Counted from the stretch's first letter, positions 35,492-44,318 are shown. The stretch: 64,000 nt of DNA from CALJFL01 sp039964455 (GCA_039964455.1 JBDVXK010000021.1:1-64000), one strand, 5' to 3'. The notes: generated from the letters alone by a model not told the origin. Made by a program: numbers and translations.

Positions 35492-36700
35492 CTATACGCG
35501 TTCAATGATCGTTGAGATACCCATGCCGCCACCTACACACAGGGACAGCATGCCGCGACGCAGGTCTCTTCGCTCGAGCTCGTCCAGCACAATGCTGACC
35601 AACATCGCACCGGTTGCACCCAAGGGGTGGCCCATCGCAATAGCGCCGCCGTTTACATTGGTGACATCGTGACTGATGTCCAGGTCCTTCATGTAGCGCA
35701 TGGCCACGGAGGCAAAGGCCTCATTAATCTCCCACAGGTCGATATCCGACTTGTTCATGCCCGCACGTTTCAGGCATTTTTCTGCGGCCGGGCCTGGGCC
35801 GGTTAACATAATGGTGGGGTCGGTAGCGAGTACGGCAGTGGCAACAATACGACCGCGGGGCGACATTCCCAAATCCTTGCCCGCTTTCTCACTGCCAATC
35901 AAAACTGCACTGGAGCCATCCACTATTCCGGAGGAATTACCCGGCGTATGTACGTGGTTAACTTTGTCCAGGCTGCTGTACTTGCGCAGGATAACGTCGT
36001 CAAAACCGAACTGACCCATCATTTCAAAGGAGGGGTTGAGAAAACCCAGTTTCTGCATATTTGTGTCGGGCTTGATAAAGTCGTCTCGCTCGAGAATCGT
36101 CAGGCCGCTGGCGTCCAGCACTGGCACTACAGAGCGGTCAAAATAGCCGTTGTCTCTGGCGTGTGCTGCTCTTCTTTGCGACTCCATAGCGAAGGCATCA
36201 ACATCCTCGCGACTCCAATCTTCCAATGTGGCAATTGTGTCGGCGCCAATACCCTGCGGGACAAAGCCTGTTTTCGCCGCAAATTCGGGATCGCCGCCCA
36301 TGGCGCCACCATTGGAGCCCATGGGTACACGAGACATGGATTCAACGCCGCCCGCCACCACAAGGTCCTCCCAGCCAGATGCGACCTTCTGGGCGGCGAT
36401 ATTGACCGCCTCAAGACCAGAGGCGCAGAAACGGTCCAGCTGCACTCCAGCCACCGATTCATCCCAGTCGGCATTCATGGCAATCATTTTGCCTACATCG
36501 CTGCCCTGTTCGCCTATCGGGGTAACACACCCCATCACTACATCATCCACGTAGGAGGTATCGAGGTCGAAACGCTGCTGCAGTTCGCGTAACAGGCCCG
36601 CTCCCAGCTCAATCGGCTTGACTTCATTCAGGCTACCGCCCGGCTTACCCTTGCTTCGGGGAGTTCGAACAGCGTCGTAGATATAGGCTGGATTGCTCAT
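35492..36700 (-). CDS. Acetyl-CoA acyltransferase (thiolase)
   Basis: A 402-residue thiolase with all catalytic landmarks. The nucleophile is Cys92 in DRFCASGLEAVN, GHPLGATG supplies the catalytic His, and CVGGGMG near the C-terminus supplies the second Cys. It cleaves 3-ketoacyl-CoA with CoA to acetyl-CoA and a shortened acyl-CoA. The ATG at 36700 starts MSNPAYIYDAVRTPR, the usual beginning of this family; the 21-codon upstream extension is hydrophobic and is rejected. It heads the operon with the FadB-like and SDR genes. Confidence 0.95.
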   Translation of the reverse strand: MSNPAYIYDAVRTPRSKGKPGGSLNEVKPIELGAGLLRELQQRFDLDTSYVDDVVMGCVTPIGEQGSDVGKMIAMNADWDESVAGVQLDRFCASGLEAVNIAAQKVASGWEDLVVAGGVESMSRVPMGSNGGAMGGDPEFAAKTGFVPQGIGADTIATLEDWSREDVDAFAMESQRRAAHARDNGYFDRSVVPVLDASGLTILERDDFIKPDTNMQKLGFLNPSFEMMGQFGFDDVILRKYSSLDKVNHVHTPGNSSGIVDGSSAVLIGSEKAGKDLGMSPRGRIVATAVLATDPTIMLTGPGPAAEKCLKRAGMNKSDIDLWEINEAFASVAMRYMKDLDISHDVTNVNGGAIAMGHPLGATGAMLVSIVLDELERRDLRRGMLSLCVGGGMGISTIIERV

Positions 36701-36747
36701 AGAAAAGATTCCAATCAGAAAAAACAGGGTGCAAATAGTGCGCTGAG

Positions 36748-36776
36748 GCGGACTCGGGAACAATGACCCGAGCCGC
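36748..36776 (-). terminator. Hairpin between alcohol dehydrogenase and thiolase genes
   Basis: GCGG-A-CTCGGG and CCCGAG-CCGC form a 10-bp stem with one bulged base and an eight-base loop. It lies downstream of the alcohol dehydrogenase gene and about 50 bp before the thiolase start, with no T-run on either side. It could separate the two transcripts or act as an attenuator. Confidence 0.35.
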
Positions 36777-36831
36777 TAGAAAAGTTGACATTTAGTTACA
36801 GGAATTGCTTCCAGTGAAACTGTGTACCTTG

Positions 36832-37833
36832 TCAGTAAGTGACTACAATTTTACCGAAATGGGCGCCGCGGCCCTGGTATTCGAAGGCTTCAGACAATTC
36901 GGTCAGCGGGAATTGACTATCGATCACAGGTTTGAAGCCGGCCACCTCAATTGCCGCATTCATGGATTCCTGCATTTCCCGACTGCCCACGGCAATACCA
37001 TGCAGACTGACGTGTTTGAAAAATGCGGTCGGCAGCATGATATTAGCGGTGAAGCCGCCAAGAACACCAATCAGCGAAATGTTACCGCCCATACGCACAG
37101 CCTCCAATGACTGCCCCAGGGTAGAATCACCGCCAGCATCCAGGACATGGTCGACACCGCCGCCGGACATCTCTGCGATTGTTTTGCCCCAGTTTTCGTC
37201 GGTACGGTAGTTGATCACCTCATCCGCACCCAGGGACTTCAGCCTCGCCATTTTTTCCTCTGATGAGGAGGTCGCATAAACGCGGGCGCCCGCGGCCTTG
37301 GCTATTTGCAGGCCGAACACCGACATACCACCACTGCCCTCGATCAACACAGAGTCTCCTGCCTTCATCTGCCCCTCCTCTACCAGACCCCGCCATGCGG
37401 TCAGCGCGGCACAGGGTAAGGTGGCAGCCTCTTCAAAGGAGTAGCCTTCAGGCATGCGCGTCAGGCTATGGGCGCCCACGCAGGAGTATTCACAGGCATA
37501 GCCATCTATCGTCTCGCCGCTAACAGCCCCGGTATTCTCCGGTGTTGGCCTGCCGCTCAGCCAGTTTGGGAAAAACAGCGAATACACCCGGTCGCCTACA
37601 CGCCAGCCTTCCACGCCCTCACCCAGCGCCGCGATCTCACCTGCACCATCAGACATCGGGCAGCGACCCGCTGGCACTGGCAAGCCGCCCAGCGCAATCA
37701 GGTAGTCATGATAATTCAGGGAAGTCGCGCGCCAGCGCACCAGTACCTCGCCCGCTGCCGGGGTTGGCTCATCACGCTCTACCAGCTTCAGATCGCCCAG
37801 CCCGCCGGGGCCCGCTACTGTCATTACCTTCAT
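36832..37833 (-). CDS. MDR-superfamily NAD(P)-dependent alcohol dehydrogenase
   Basis: A 333-residue medium-chain dehydrogenase. Early residues NYHDYLIALGG and PMSDGAGEIAALGEGV form the GroES-like part. The coenzyme domain has IEGSGGMSVFGLQIA with ATSSSEEKMARLKSLGADEVINY after it. The usual catalytic zinc Cys/His set is incomplete, so it is probably a quinone-reductase or enoyl-reductase-like member despite the generic name. It shares orientation with dienelactone hydrolase upstream (31 bp) and thiolase downstream. The substrate is unknown. Confidence 0.87.
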   Translation of the reverse strand: MKVMTVAGPGGLGDLKLVERDEPTPAAGEVLVRWRATSLNYHDYLIALGGLPVPAGRCPMSDGAGEIAALGEGVEGWRVGDRVYSLFFPNWLSGRPTPENTGAVSGETIDGYACEYSCVGAHSLTRMPEGYSFEEAATLPCAALTAWRGLVEEGQMKAGDSVLIEGSGGMSVFGLQIAKAAGARVYATSSSEEKMARLKSLGADEVINYRTDENWGKTIAEMSGGGVDHVLDAGGDSTLGQSLEAVRMGGNISLIGVLGGFTANIMLPTAFFKHVSLHGIAVGSREMQESMNAAIEVAGFKPVIDSQFPLTELSEAFEYQGRGAHFGKIVVTY

Positions 37834-37864
37834 CTTTTTTACCTCATCAGTTCTTGCAGCTTGC

Positions 37865-38581
37865 CTAGAATAATTCCGTCAAAAAATTACCCAGGGCCTG
37901 CCACGAGCGACGCTCGGCATCGGCATTATAGATCGTGCCCATATCCGGGTCGTTGGCTTGCGGATTGGTAAATGCGTGAAGAGTATTACCATAGGCGTGA
38001 ACCTGCCAATCTGCACCAGCTGCCGATAATTCAGTGGCCAGGTCCAACATTGATTGCGGCTCGACCATCGGATCATCGTAGCCGTGCAGGCACAACACCT
38101 TGGCCGTTATCGGCTTATTGGGGACATCGTCTGCTGGCGCGAAAAGACCATGGAAGCTCGCCACACCAAGCACGTCACTCCCTGAGCGCGCCAGATCCAG
38201 CACGCACAAGCCGCCGAAGCAGTAACCAATAGCGGCAACTCGTCCACTATCTACTTCTGCCTGCTCACGCAACACCGACACAGCCAGATTGATGCGAGCT
38301 TGCAGTAATGCCCGATCGGCGAGTAGTGGCGACATCAAAGCCGTATTCTCTTCGGCGTTGTTGCCTAGTACCCCTTTGCCATAGAGGTCGATCGCAAAAC
38401 CGACATAGCCAAGCTCGGCGATGGCCTGCGCCCTGCCCTCTTCAAAGTCACTGCGGCCACCCCAGGCGTGAGAAACAGCGACCGCTGGCCGTGGCCCTTG
38501 CACGCTATCGTCCCAGGCCAGAAGGCCCTCCAGCTCAACGCCGTCGTGGCTGTAACTTACAGTACGTGTTTGTATGGTCAT
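37865..38581 (-). CDS. Dienelactone hydrolase family protein
   Basis: A 238-residue alpha/beta hydrolase of the dienelactone hydrolase group. The nucleophile is Cys121 in GYCFGG, preceded by SGRVAAI. The catalytic acid lies in LHGYDDPM and the histidine in LHAFTNP, completing a Cys-Asp-His triad. The early stretch VAVSHAWGG resembles the oxyanion loop. Dienelactone hydrolases open lactones in chloroaromatic degradation, but many homologues act on other esters or lactones. It is followed by an MDR alcohol dehydrogenase 31 bp downstream, so a shared catabolic step is plausible. Confidence 0.9.
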   Translation of the reverse strand: MTIQTRTVSYSHDGVELEGLLAWDDSVQGPRPAVAVSHAWGGRSDFEEGRAQAIAELGYVGFAIDLYGKGVLGNNAEENTALMSPLLADRALLQARINLAVSVLREQAEVDSGRVAAIGYCFGGLCVLDLARSGSDVLGVASFHGLFAPADDVPNKPITAKVLCLHGYDDPMVEPQSMLDLATELSAAGADWQVHAYGNTLHAFTNPQANDPDMGTIYNADAERRSWQALGNFLTELF

Positions 38582-38683
38582 GCTAGGTTGCTCCTTTCAG
38601 TGGCCCGACAGGTTTTGCTGGCGAGCTTGATTGCGGTAGTTAATTTCTCACGTGGTTTTCGCCACCACGACAGCGCCTGCGCC

Positions 38684-39436
38684 TCAGGCAGATGCAGGCT
38701 CATAGGCTTCAGGGTCCAGCCTGCGCATTTCGGCCTCTATCCAGTGTTCCATTTCTTCCATTAACTCTTCTGGCTGGCGTCCTTCTGCATAGATTGGCTC
38801 GCCAATCGACACGTCAACTACACCGGGAATCATCCAGAAGGAACGCCGTGGCCAGCACCTGCCGGAAGTCACTGCGATCGGTATGACATAGGCGTTGGTA
38901 GCGCAGGCCAGCCGAGTGGCACCGGTCTTGTAGTTGCCCTTGGCACCACGCTCGATACGAGTCCCCTCTGGAAACATGATGATCCATTTGCCCTTATCCA
39001 TGAGCACTACGCCCTGTTCCGCCACTTTGGTCCAGGCATCCTTGCGTTTACTACGGTCTATATGAATCATATTAAGTCGACCCATGGCCCAGCCGAACAC
39101 CGGTATTCTCAGCAGCTCTTGTTTAAAGACGTAGGCCAACATGTGGGAACTCATACTGGGAAAGTAAAAAGTTTCCCAGGTGGACTGATGTTTGGGACAA
39201 AGAATGACGCGACGCATATCCTCCTTGGTCGGCAGGTTATCCTCGCCATGCAGCCTGTAATCAACTCTACCAATGATGCGCGCAGCGGCTATCGCGCCGC
39301 GCAGCCAGGGGGCCGCGAACCACCACCAGAGCTTGTCATCTTTGAGGAACAGGGAGCTCAGCACCAATGCCAGCCCTACCGGGATAACAGATACCGCTAT
39401 CCACAAAAAGACGATCAGGGAACGCAGTGCATTCAC
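38684..39436 (-). CDS. 1-acyl-sn-glycerol-3-phosphate acyltransferase (PlsC-type)
   Basis: A 250-residue membrane-associated acyltransferase. It has a hydrophobic N-terminus (IVFLWIAVSVIPVGLALVL), the catalytic box KHQSTWE with His83, and FPEGTR at 155-160, the phosphate-binding motif. The acidic residue of the HX4D box is Glu here (HX4E), as in a recognised PlsC subgroup. It would acylate lysophosphatidate to phosphatidate. The start is GTG at 39436, overlapping the stop of the alpha/beta hydrolase gene as GTGA, so the two are translationally coupled. Another lipid acceptor remains possible. Confidence 0.91.
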   Translation of the reverse strand: MNALRSLIVFLWIAVSVIPVGLALVLSSLFLKDDKLWWWFAAPWLRGAIAAARIIGRVDYRLHGEDNLPTKEDMRRVILCPKHQSTWETFYFPSMSSHMLAYVFKQELLRIPVFGWAMGRLNMIHIDRSKRKDAWTKVAEQGVVLMDKGKWIIMFPEGTRIERGAKGNYKTGATRLACATNAYVIPIAVTSGRCWPRRSFWMIPGVVDVSIGEPIYAEGRQPEELMEEMEHWIEAEMRRLDPEAYEPASA

Positions 39437-40506
39437 GCTGCGAGATCCTCCTCCACTGGCGCATCCAGCGTCGCCAGGAATTCACCAATGCGATCAAAGG
39501 CGTCATTTGCCTCTGGTAATTCGGGGGTAAATATCTGCCACACATGCACCATGTGCGGCCAACACTGCAATGTGGCATCGCTGCCCTGGGCCTTTGCCTT
39601 ATTGACATAGCGTCTGGCGTCGTCCAACAGCATCTCGGCCTCACTGGCCTGAACCAGTACCGGTGGCAAGCCGGACAAGTCGCCACGCAAAGGAGAATTA
39701 CGTGGGTCTTTGGGCAGCATGCGCGAAGAGAACAAAGTGACCCACCATAAGAGTACCGATGGGAACCGAAGTAGCTTACCAAATGCGGGGCCCAACATCG
39801 GGTCGCTGGGAATATTGGCTCTCATACTCGGAGAGGTTAGTGTCGCGTCAGTGGAGGGCGAAAAAGCGACAGCCGCATTGGCGGGTCGCAGGCCCATATC
39901 ACGAGCCCAGGCAATGGTCATCAGGGTCAGGTTACCGCCCGCCGAGTCTCCTGAAACCAGGAGGAAATCCAGTGGTTCTTTACTGTCGGGTCCATTCTCC
40001 AGAATCCAGCGATATCCCTCCTGGCAGTCGGCCACGCCCTCAAGGCGACGATTCTCAGGCAACAACCGGTAGTCGAGTGCAAAAACGGCCGCATTGGCAA
40101 CCTGTGAGAGTCGATCTGTAATACTGCGATGACTGCGTGGGCTACCCATCATAAAAGCGCCACCGTGCAGATACAGAACGCGCCTGCGTGTATCGACGCC
40201 AGGTGCCACCACCCACTCGCCTAGCACGGGACCATCATGCACCGAGGTAAACGTGCTGCTAAAGGTCTTGTCATCGTGCATGCCATCCATGTAGTCACGA
40301 ATGGACTGCAATCTGGCCTTACCCTTGAGATTTTCGCTGGAAGCCGAGAATTCTTTCATCGACTCCACAACCGTGTGGTGAGACTCACTGGGCTCTCCCA
40401 CGGCTTTTGGCAAGACGTTCGAATCCAGATAATCGAGACGATCGCCCCGCAAAATGACCACGCTGCCAACGATGAACGCCAGCACTAACAACAACAGCCA
40501 GATCAT
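39433..40506 (-). CDS. HSL-type alpha/beta hydrolase, membrane anchored
   Basis: From the ATG at 40506, which has GGGAG about 8 bases upstream, the protein is 357 residues with an N-terminal anchor (MIWLLLLVLAFIVGSVVIL). LYLHGGAFMMG at about 112-122 is the oxyanion-hole HGGAF motif and SGDSAGGN at about 185-192 holds the nucleophile Ser. This is the hormone-sensitive-lipase/esterase family, which hydrolyses short acyl esters. It is coupled to the PlsC gene (GTGA), suggesting linked lipid turnover, with the anchor holding it at the membrane. The upstream 44 codons of open frame lack a ribosome site. Confidence 0.9.
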   Translation of the reverse strand: MIWLLLLVLAFIVGSVVILRGDRLDYLDSNVLPKAVGEPSESHHTVVESMKEFSASSENLKGKARLQSIRDYMDGMHDDKTFSSTFTSVHDGPVLGEWVVAPGVDTRRRVLYLHGGAFMMGSPRSHRSITDRLSQVANAAVFALDYRLLPENRRLEGVADCQEGYRWILENGPDSKEPLDFLLVSGDSAGGNLTLMTIAWARDMGLRPANAAVAFSPSTDATLTSPSMRANIPSDPMLGPAFGKLLRFPSVLLWWVTLFSSRMLPKDPRNSPLRGDLSGLPPVLVQASEAEMLLDDARRYVNKAKAQGSDATLQCWPHMVHVWQIFTPELPEANDAFDRIGEFLATLDAPVEEDLAA

Positions 40507-40630
40507 GCACAACTCCCTGTGAAAACAGGAGAGCATTAAACCAGACAATCCCCTGCAGACAAAGTGACAGCGACTGGCGCGACAGACAAATATCGCTACT
40601 ATAGGTAAATCACTTATCGGAGGGCCTGCT

Positions 40631-41596
40631 GTGTACAAGAACCCTGACCCCGGACTGCGCCAACTGGCGGACGGAGCATACGCCTGGCTGGCTCACGAGG
40701 GTGGCTGGGGCTGGAGCAATGCCGGGCTCATCGTAGATGGCGACCAGTCGCTATTGGTGGACACCCTTTTTGATCTGGCGCTCACTGCCGATATGCTCAC
40801 CGAGATGCGCAGGGTGGAGGCAGGCGCCAGCAGGATTGAAACGCTGGTAAATACCCATGCCAATGGTGACCATTGCCACGGTAATTCGCTGGTAACAGGA
40901 GCAGAGATTATTGCCTCCAGTGCCGCGGCTCTGGAAATGGCTGAACTGACCCCGGAAACATTGCATGCGCTCAAGCAGGCTGCACAGGATATGGGGGCTG
41001 TGGGTCAGTATTTCCTGCATTGCTTCGGCGAGTTCAACTTCGCTGATATTCCTCACTGCCCACCCACACGGACGTTTGACGACAAGCTGGATGTGACCGT
41101 GGGTGACAAACCCGTGCACCTAATTAATGTAGGGCCCGCTCACACACGCGGCGACGTGCTGGTCTATTCACCAAGCGATCGAGCAGTGTTCACTGGCGAT
41201 ATACTGTTCATCGAGGGGACCCCCATCATGTGGCAAGGGCCGGTTGCCAACTGGATCAGTGCCTGCCGACACATCGAAGACATGGATGTGGACCACATTG
41301 TGCCAGGCCACGGTCCTCTCACTGATCGTCAGGGTGTTGCTGCGGTCAGGCACTACCTGGAATACGTGAATACGCAGGCCCGAATACGCTATGACGCTGG
41401 CATGAGCGCCCAGGAAGCCGCACTGGACATCGATATCTCGGCGTTTTCGGACTGGTCAGACCCGGAGCGCATTGCCGTTAACGTTGACTCCCTGTATCGC
41501 GAGTTCTCGAACAGCGAGCAGACCACGGATGTTCTCGCCCTGTTTGCTCATATGGCCGAACTGGCCGGCTTTCAAACGACGGAACTAGGCAGTTAG
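40631..41596 (+). CDS. MBL-fold metallo-hydrolase
   Basis: A 321-residue MBL-fold protein starting at GTG (40631), with GGAGGG about 8 bases upstream. The metal motif is THANGDHCHGN, an HxxxDHxH variant (His76, Asp80, His81, His83). HTRGDVLVY, with FTGDILF after it, and VPGHGPLTD give the remaining ligands. The N-terminus GAYAWLAHEGGWGWSNAGLI resembles the group of MBL hydrolases and alkylsulfatase-like proteins with unknown substrate. It is divergent from the HSL-type hydrolase gene and only 13 bp before the next gene, so they are probably co-transcribed. Confidence 0.88.
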   Translation: MYKNPDPGLRQLADGAYAWLAHEGGWGWSNAGLIVDGDQSLLVDTLFDLALTADMLTEMRRVEAGASRIETLVNTHANGDHCHGNSLVTGAEIIASSAAALEMAELTPETLHALKQAAQDMGAVGQYFLHCFGEFNFADIPHCPPTRTFDDKLDVTVGDKPVHLINVGPAHTRGDVLVYSPSDRAVFTGDILFIEGTPIMWQGPVANWISACRHIEDMDVDHIVPGHGPLTDRQGVAAVRHYLEYVNTQARIRYDAGMSAQEAALDIDISAFSDWSDPERIAVNVDSLYREFSNSEQTTDVLALFAHMAELAGFQTTELGS

Positions 41597-41609
41597 GAGG
41601 TTGCCCTGT

Positions 41610-42557
41610 ATGCGTCCGTGGTGGCCCCTACTCGCCCTGCTATGCCTGCTGCCAAGCCCGGCCAATGTCGCCCAGGAGGCCACACCGACATTACTTACTC
41701 ACGGCGCCAGCACCCTGGAGCTTCAGCTTGATCCTGCCTTCACCGCGACACAGCGCAAGGATGTTACGCAATGGATCGAGCACATCACCGATAGTTTGCT
41801 TCAGGTCTATGGCCGCTGGCCCAGGGATCAGTGGCGGATCACAGTGGAACCTGCTTCCGGTAGTAGCAGCGATTCAATCCCCTGGGGGCAGGTTAACCGG
41901 GGTCGCGTTGATACCGTACGCTTTTATATCCTGGCAGACGCCGGCGTGACCCGGCTGACTGAAAACTGGACCAGCTATCACGAACTGGCACACCTGCTAA
42001 TTCCCTACAAAGGCAGCGGCGACTCCTGGTTTAGCGAGGGGCTGGCAAGTTACTACCAGAACCTGCTGCAGGCCCGTATCGGTTTAATTGATGAGCAAGT
42101 TATGTGGCAAAAGCTGCTGGACGGCTTCCTCAGAGGCCGCCAGCAGGCTGAGTTTGATGGCATCTCGCTGGCAGAAATCAGTGACGGCATGCCAGGCAAT
42201 CGGGCTTTTATGCGTGTCTACTGGAGTGGCGCATGGTATTTCCTGGCAGCCGATGTGCAGTTGCGCCAACAGTCAGGCGGCAAATTCGGCCTGGATGACG
42301 CACTGGATGCACTCAATCGCTGCTGCGCAGAGCAGCAGCTGTCAGCGGCCGCCATTGCCAGCAAGCTCGATAGTGAAAATCGAATCGTGCTGTTTGAGCC
42401 TTTGTTTCGGCAAGCACGCCAGTCTCACAAGCTGCCCGACTTTGAGTCTCTGTATGCAAGCCTGGGCATCAGGCTCGAAGACGGTAGAGCGAGACTTCAA
42501 ACACAGGGGCCGGGGGTTCAATTGCGCCAGGGAATAACGGCGCGTAAGTCCCTGTAA
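41610..42557 (+). CDS. Secreted gluzincin-like putative metallopeptidase
   Basis: I do not recognise a named family. From the ATG at 41610 (AGGAGG ten bases upstream) the 315-residue protein has a signal peptide (LLALLCLLPSPANVA). At residues 124-128 it has HELAH, an HExxH zinc motif, and 15 residues further EGLASYY, whose Glu143 would be the third ligand of a gluzincin site. The segment around it (WFSEGLASYYQ) looks like M1/M61 peptidases, but no PDZ or catalytic Tyr region is evident. Periplasmic location is expected. It follows the MBL gene by 13 bp. Peptidase activity is inferred from the motif only. Confidence 0.7.
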   Translation: MRPWWPLLALLCLLPSPANVAQEATPTLLTHGASTLELQLDPAFTATQRKDVTQWIEHITDSLLQVYGRWPRDQWRITVEPASGSSSDSIPWGQVNRGRVDTVRFYILADAGVTRLTENWTSYHELAHLLIPYKGSGDSWFSEGLASYYQNLLQARIGLIDEQVMWQKLLDGFLRGRQQAEFDGISLAEISDGMPGNRAFMRVYWSGAWYFLAADVQLRQQSGGKFGLDDALDALNRCCAEQQLSAAAIASKLDSENRIVLFEPLFRQARQSHKLPDFESLYASLGIRLEDGRARLQTQGPGVQLRQGITARKSL

Positions 42558-42619
42558 ATTCAGCCTGTCCCCGCTATACTGGCCGATTAAGCAAATCAGC
42601 GGCACTCTCAGCAGCCAGT

Positions 42620-42955
42620 ATGAAAAAGCCAGTAAACAAAGACGAACTGCGGGCAGAGATGGAGCGGGAAACCGAGCGTTTTCTCTCTGGCGGCGGCAAT
42701 GTCGAAAACGTGCCCAGGGGTAAAAGTGGCAAAGACCCCTCTGATGCACCGCTTTTTTTAAGCAAACGACTCTTTCTGGAACCTCGGGCAGAACGTACGC
42801 TGGTTCCGGAAGTGGTTGCGGCCATTGAGGAGCGACGCAAGGCCTTGCTAAAACGCACCCCCCAACGCAAGCGCAGCCGCCTGCCAAAACCCAAGCGCAA
42901 AACAATCTATGATGATTTCGGCGAACCCTTGCGCCGTGTTTGGGTGGACGACTAA
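42620..42955 (+). CDS. Small basic protein, function unknown
   Basis: A 111-residue hydrophilic protein with no signal or membrane segment. The N-terminal third has acidic helices (LRAEMERETERFLSGGGNVE) and the C-terminal half is very basic (RRKALLKRTPQRKRSRLPKPKR). ETERFLSGGGNVENV resembles in spacing the core helix plus GGKVQ motif of the RNA-polymerase-binding regulator SutA of pseudomonads, but the similarity is short and made from memory. The basic tail suggests nucleic-acid contact. A terminator-like hairpin follows, in the orientation of the convergent sortase operon. Confidence 0.6.
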   Translation: MKKPVNKDELRAEMERETERFLSGGGNVENVPRGKSGKDPSDAPLFLSKRLFLEPRAERTLVPEVVAAIEERRKALLKRTPQRKRSRLPKPKRKTIYDDFGEPLRRVWVDD

Positions 42956-42990
42956 CTCAGGATACTGTTGTAACGAAAAACAACATGCAT

Positions 42991-43014
42991 AAAAAAAGGG
43001 GCCGAAGCCCCTTT
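42991..43014 (-). terminator. Intrinsic terminator of the sortase operon
   Basis: On the minus strand AGGGGC-TTCG-GCCCCT is followed by TTTTTTT (42991-42997). The stem and the T-run form a clear Rho-independent terminator about 18 bp after the stop codon of the sortase substrate gene. A near-symmetric layout may also stop transcription of the small basic protein gene from the other side. Confidence 0.85.
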
Positions 43015-43031
43015 GATCGTTCGGTAACGCG

Positions 43032-43616
43032 TTACGCCAGACGACGACGCACACGACCCAGCAGACCACCCAGTGCCAGGAAGGCACCACCGGCCAGGCC
43101 GATCAGGAACAGAGGGCTAGCAGTAGTTGGCATTTCAACTACTTCGTCCTCGATCGCAACCATATCCGCTTCATCCGGACCATCAGCATCTTCAACAGCA
43201 AGAGCAAAACGATCTTCTGGGATGTAAACGTTCAGTTGCTGGCCACGCATCAGATCGCTTGCGCGATATGAACGACCACCGATCTCAGCACGCCAAGCGC
43301 TGTCCAGCTGAATGCTACGGCTGTCTCCCTTGGTACCATCAGTGTGCAGAGGACGGAAAGTCATGCGGTTGCCACGTACGCGGATGACTTCAATAGACAC
43401 CTTAGCGAACATTGCACCGTTCTTTTCGTACACTGCCTGACAAGAAATGCCGATGTCAGGGTTAGCTGCCAGAACTTCTGCAGACCAGTTCAGGTCGGCA
43501 CAAGTAGGGGCAACGTCCTTAGACATATCAGCCGTGCTTGCGTTATCTTGCGCTGCTACCTGTCCTGCTGACAGGGCGAGCGCCATTCCCATTGCTACTA
43601 CGAGCTTCTTTTGCAT
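43032..43616 (-). CDS. Putative sortase substrate with C-terminal MPTTA sorting signal
   Basis: A 194-residue exported protein with signal peptide MQKKLVVAMGMALALSAGQVAA (split: MQKKLVVAMG, MALALSAGQVAA). Its C-terminus has the three-part layout of cell-wall sorting signals. MPTTA at 162-166 resembles LPxTG/LPxTA, then comes a hydrophobic span FLIGLAGGAFLALGGLLG, then RVRRR. The mature part has two cysteines (39 and 59) that might form a disulfide, and a small beta-rich domain. The sortase gene is directly upstream, 12 bp away, on the same transcript, so this is almost surely its target. What it is attached to in a Gram-negative envelope is unknown. Confidence 0.82.
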   Translation of the reverse strand: MQKKLVVAMGMALALSAGQVAAQDNASTADMSKDVAPTCADLNWSAEVLAANPDIGISCQAVYEKNGAMFAKVSIEVIRVRGNRMTFRPLHTDGTKGDSRSIQLDSAWRAEIGGRSYRASDLMRGQQLNVYIPEDRFALAVEDADGPDEADMVAIEDEVVEMPTTASPLFLIGLAGGAFLALGGLLGRVRRRLA

Positions 43617-43628
43617 GCCAATTCCTCC

Positions 43629-44318
43629 TTATTGTTGAATGACATTTGTGGTGTCGAGTGACGCCGTAACGATATAGCGTTGCGGCGCATGCCCGACAAA
43701 GTAAAACGGGTAACACGTGACCAGGGTGACGGTCTGGTCATCCGTATCCTGCAACAGGTGAGTGTCGGAAATCTCCACTACCTGCACTGAATCTATAGTA
43801 AATGCCTTGGGCCCATCCAAGGTCTGCAGCGCAAGACTATCACCAACTTGCACATCTTTTAATACCCTAAAATACCCATCTCTATGGCCAGCGATGCCAA
43901 TATTACCCGGCTCATGTGGGTATGCCATGCCATCTATGACCCCTGCACCGCGATCCATGGTCAACTCGGTGTCGGTTGAGTATACGGGAACTTTGAGCCC
44001 TACGGAGGCCACTTCCAACACGCCCAATACGGGGGGGAGTTCGGCTTTAAGGCTTGCTTCGTAGTCCGCTATCCGCCCTGGCGCCCAAAGCGTCATGTCC
44101 GGGCGTCCGGTCTCGTCGGACAAGGTTTCTACCTGACTGGCGGCTTCCGGGTCCGAGAAGTCAACGGCAGCCAATTGCTCAAACTGGGCAATATCGCCGC
44201 GTCGCTCTACTTCACCCTGTGCCAGCTGCACGACAAAAAAGCCGGTCATAACGACACCTGCCGCATAACTCAGCCACTCTCCTGCCTTGATGGTCCAGCC
44301 ACTGATTGTACCGGGCAT
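43629..44318 (-). CDS. Class D-like sortase of Gram-negative type
   Basis: A 229-residue transpeptidase with an N-terminal membrane segment (LSYAAGVVMTGFFVVQLAQ). The catalytic histidine is H145 in GIAGHRDGYF, the nucleophile C202 in TLVTCYPF, and the arginine R214 in APQRYIV. This is the complete His-Cys-Arg set of sortases, and TLVTCYPF is typical of class D/class GN proteins of proteobacteria. Gram-negatives usually carry a single sortase with one or few substrates. Here the partner gene encodes an MPTTA-tailed protein 12 bp downstream. The start (ATG 44318) has only a weak distant GGGG; no better one exists. Confidence 0.92.
   Translation of the reverse strand: MPGTISGWTIKAGEWLSYAAGVVMTGFFVVQLAQGEVERRGDIAQFEQLAAVDFSDPEAASQVETLSDETGRPDMTLWAPGRIADYEASLKAELPPVLGVLEVASVGLKVPVYSTDTELTMDRGAGVIDGMAYPHEPGNIGIAGHRDGYFRVLKDVQVGDSLALQTLDGPKAFTIDSVQVVEISDTHLLQDTDDQTVTLVTCYPFYFVGHAPQRYIVTASLDTTNVIQQ

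Noticed and set aside
36748..36776. Intrinsic terminator of the alcohol dehydrogenase with full confidence
   Set aside because: The stem has a bulge and no T-run follows, so it is kept only as a weak call.
42991..43014. Small RNA gene
   Set aside because: The hairpin with T-run directly follows a stop codon and is explained as a terminator.
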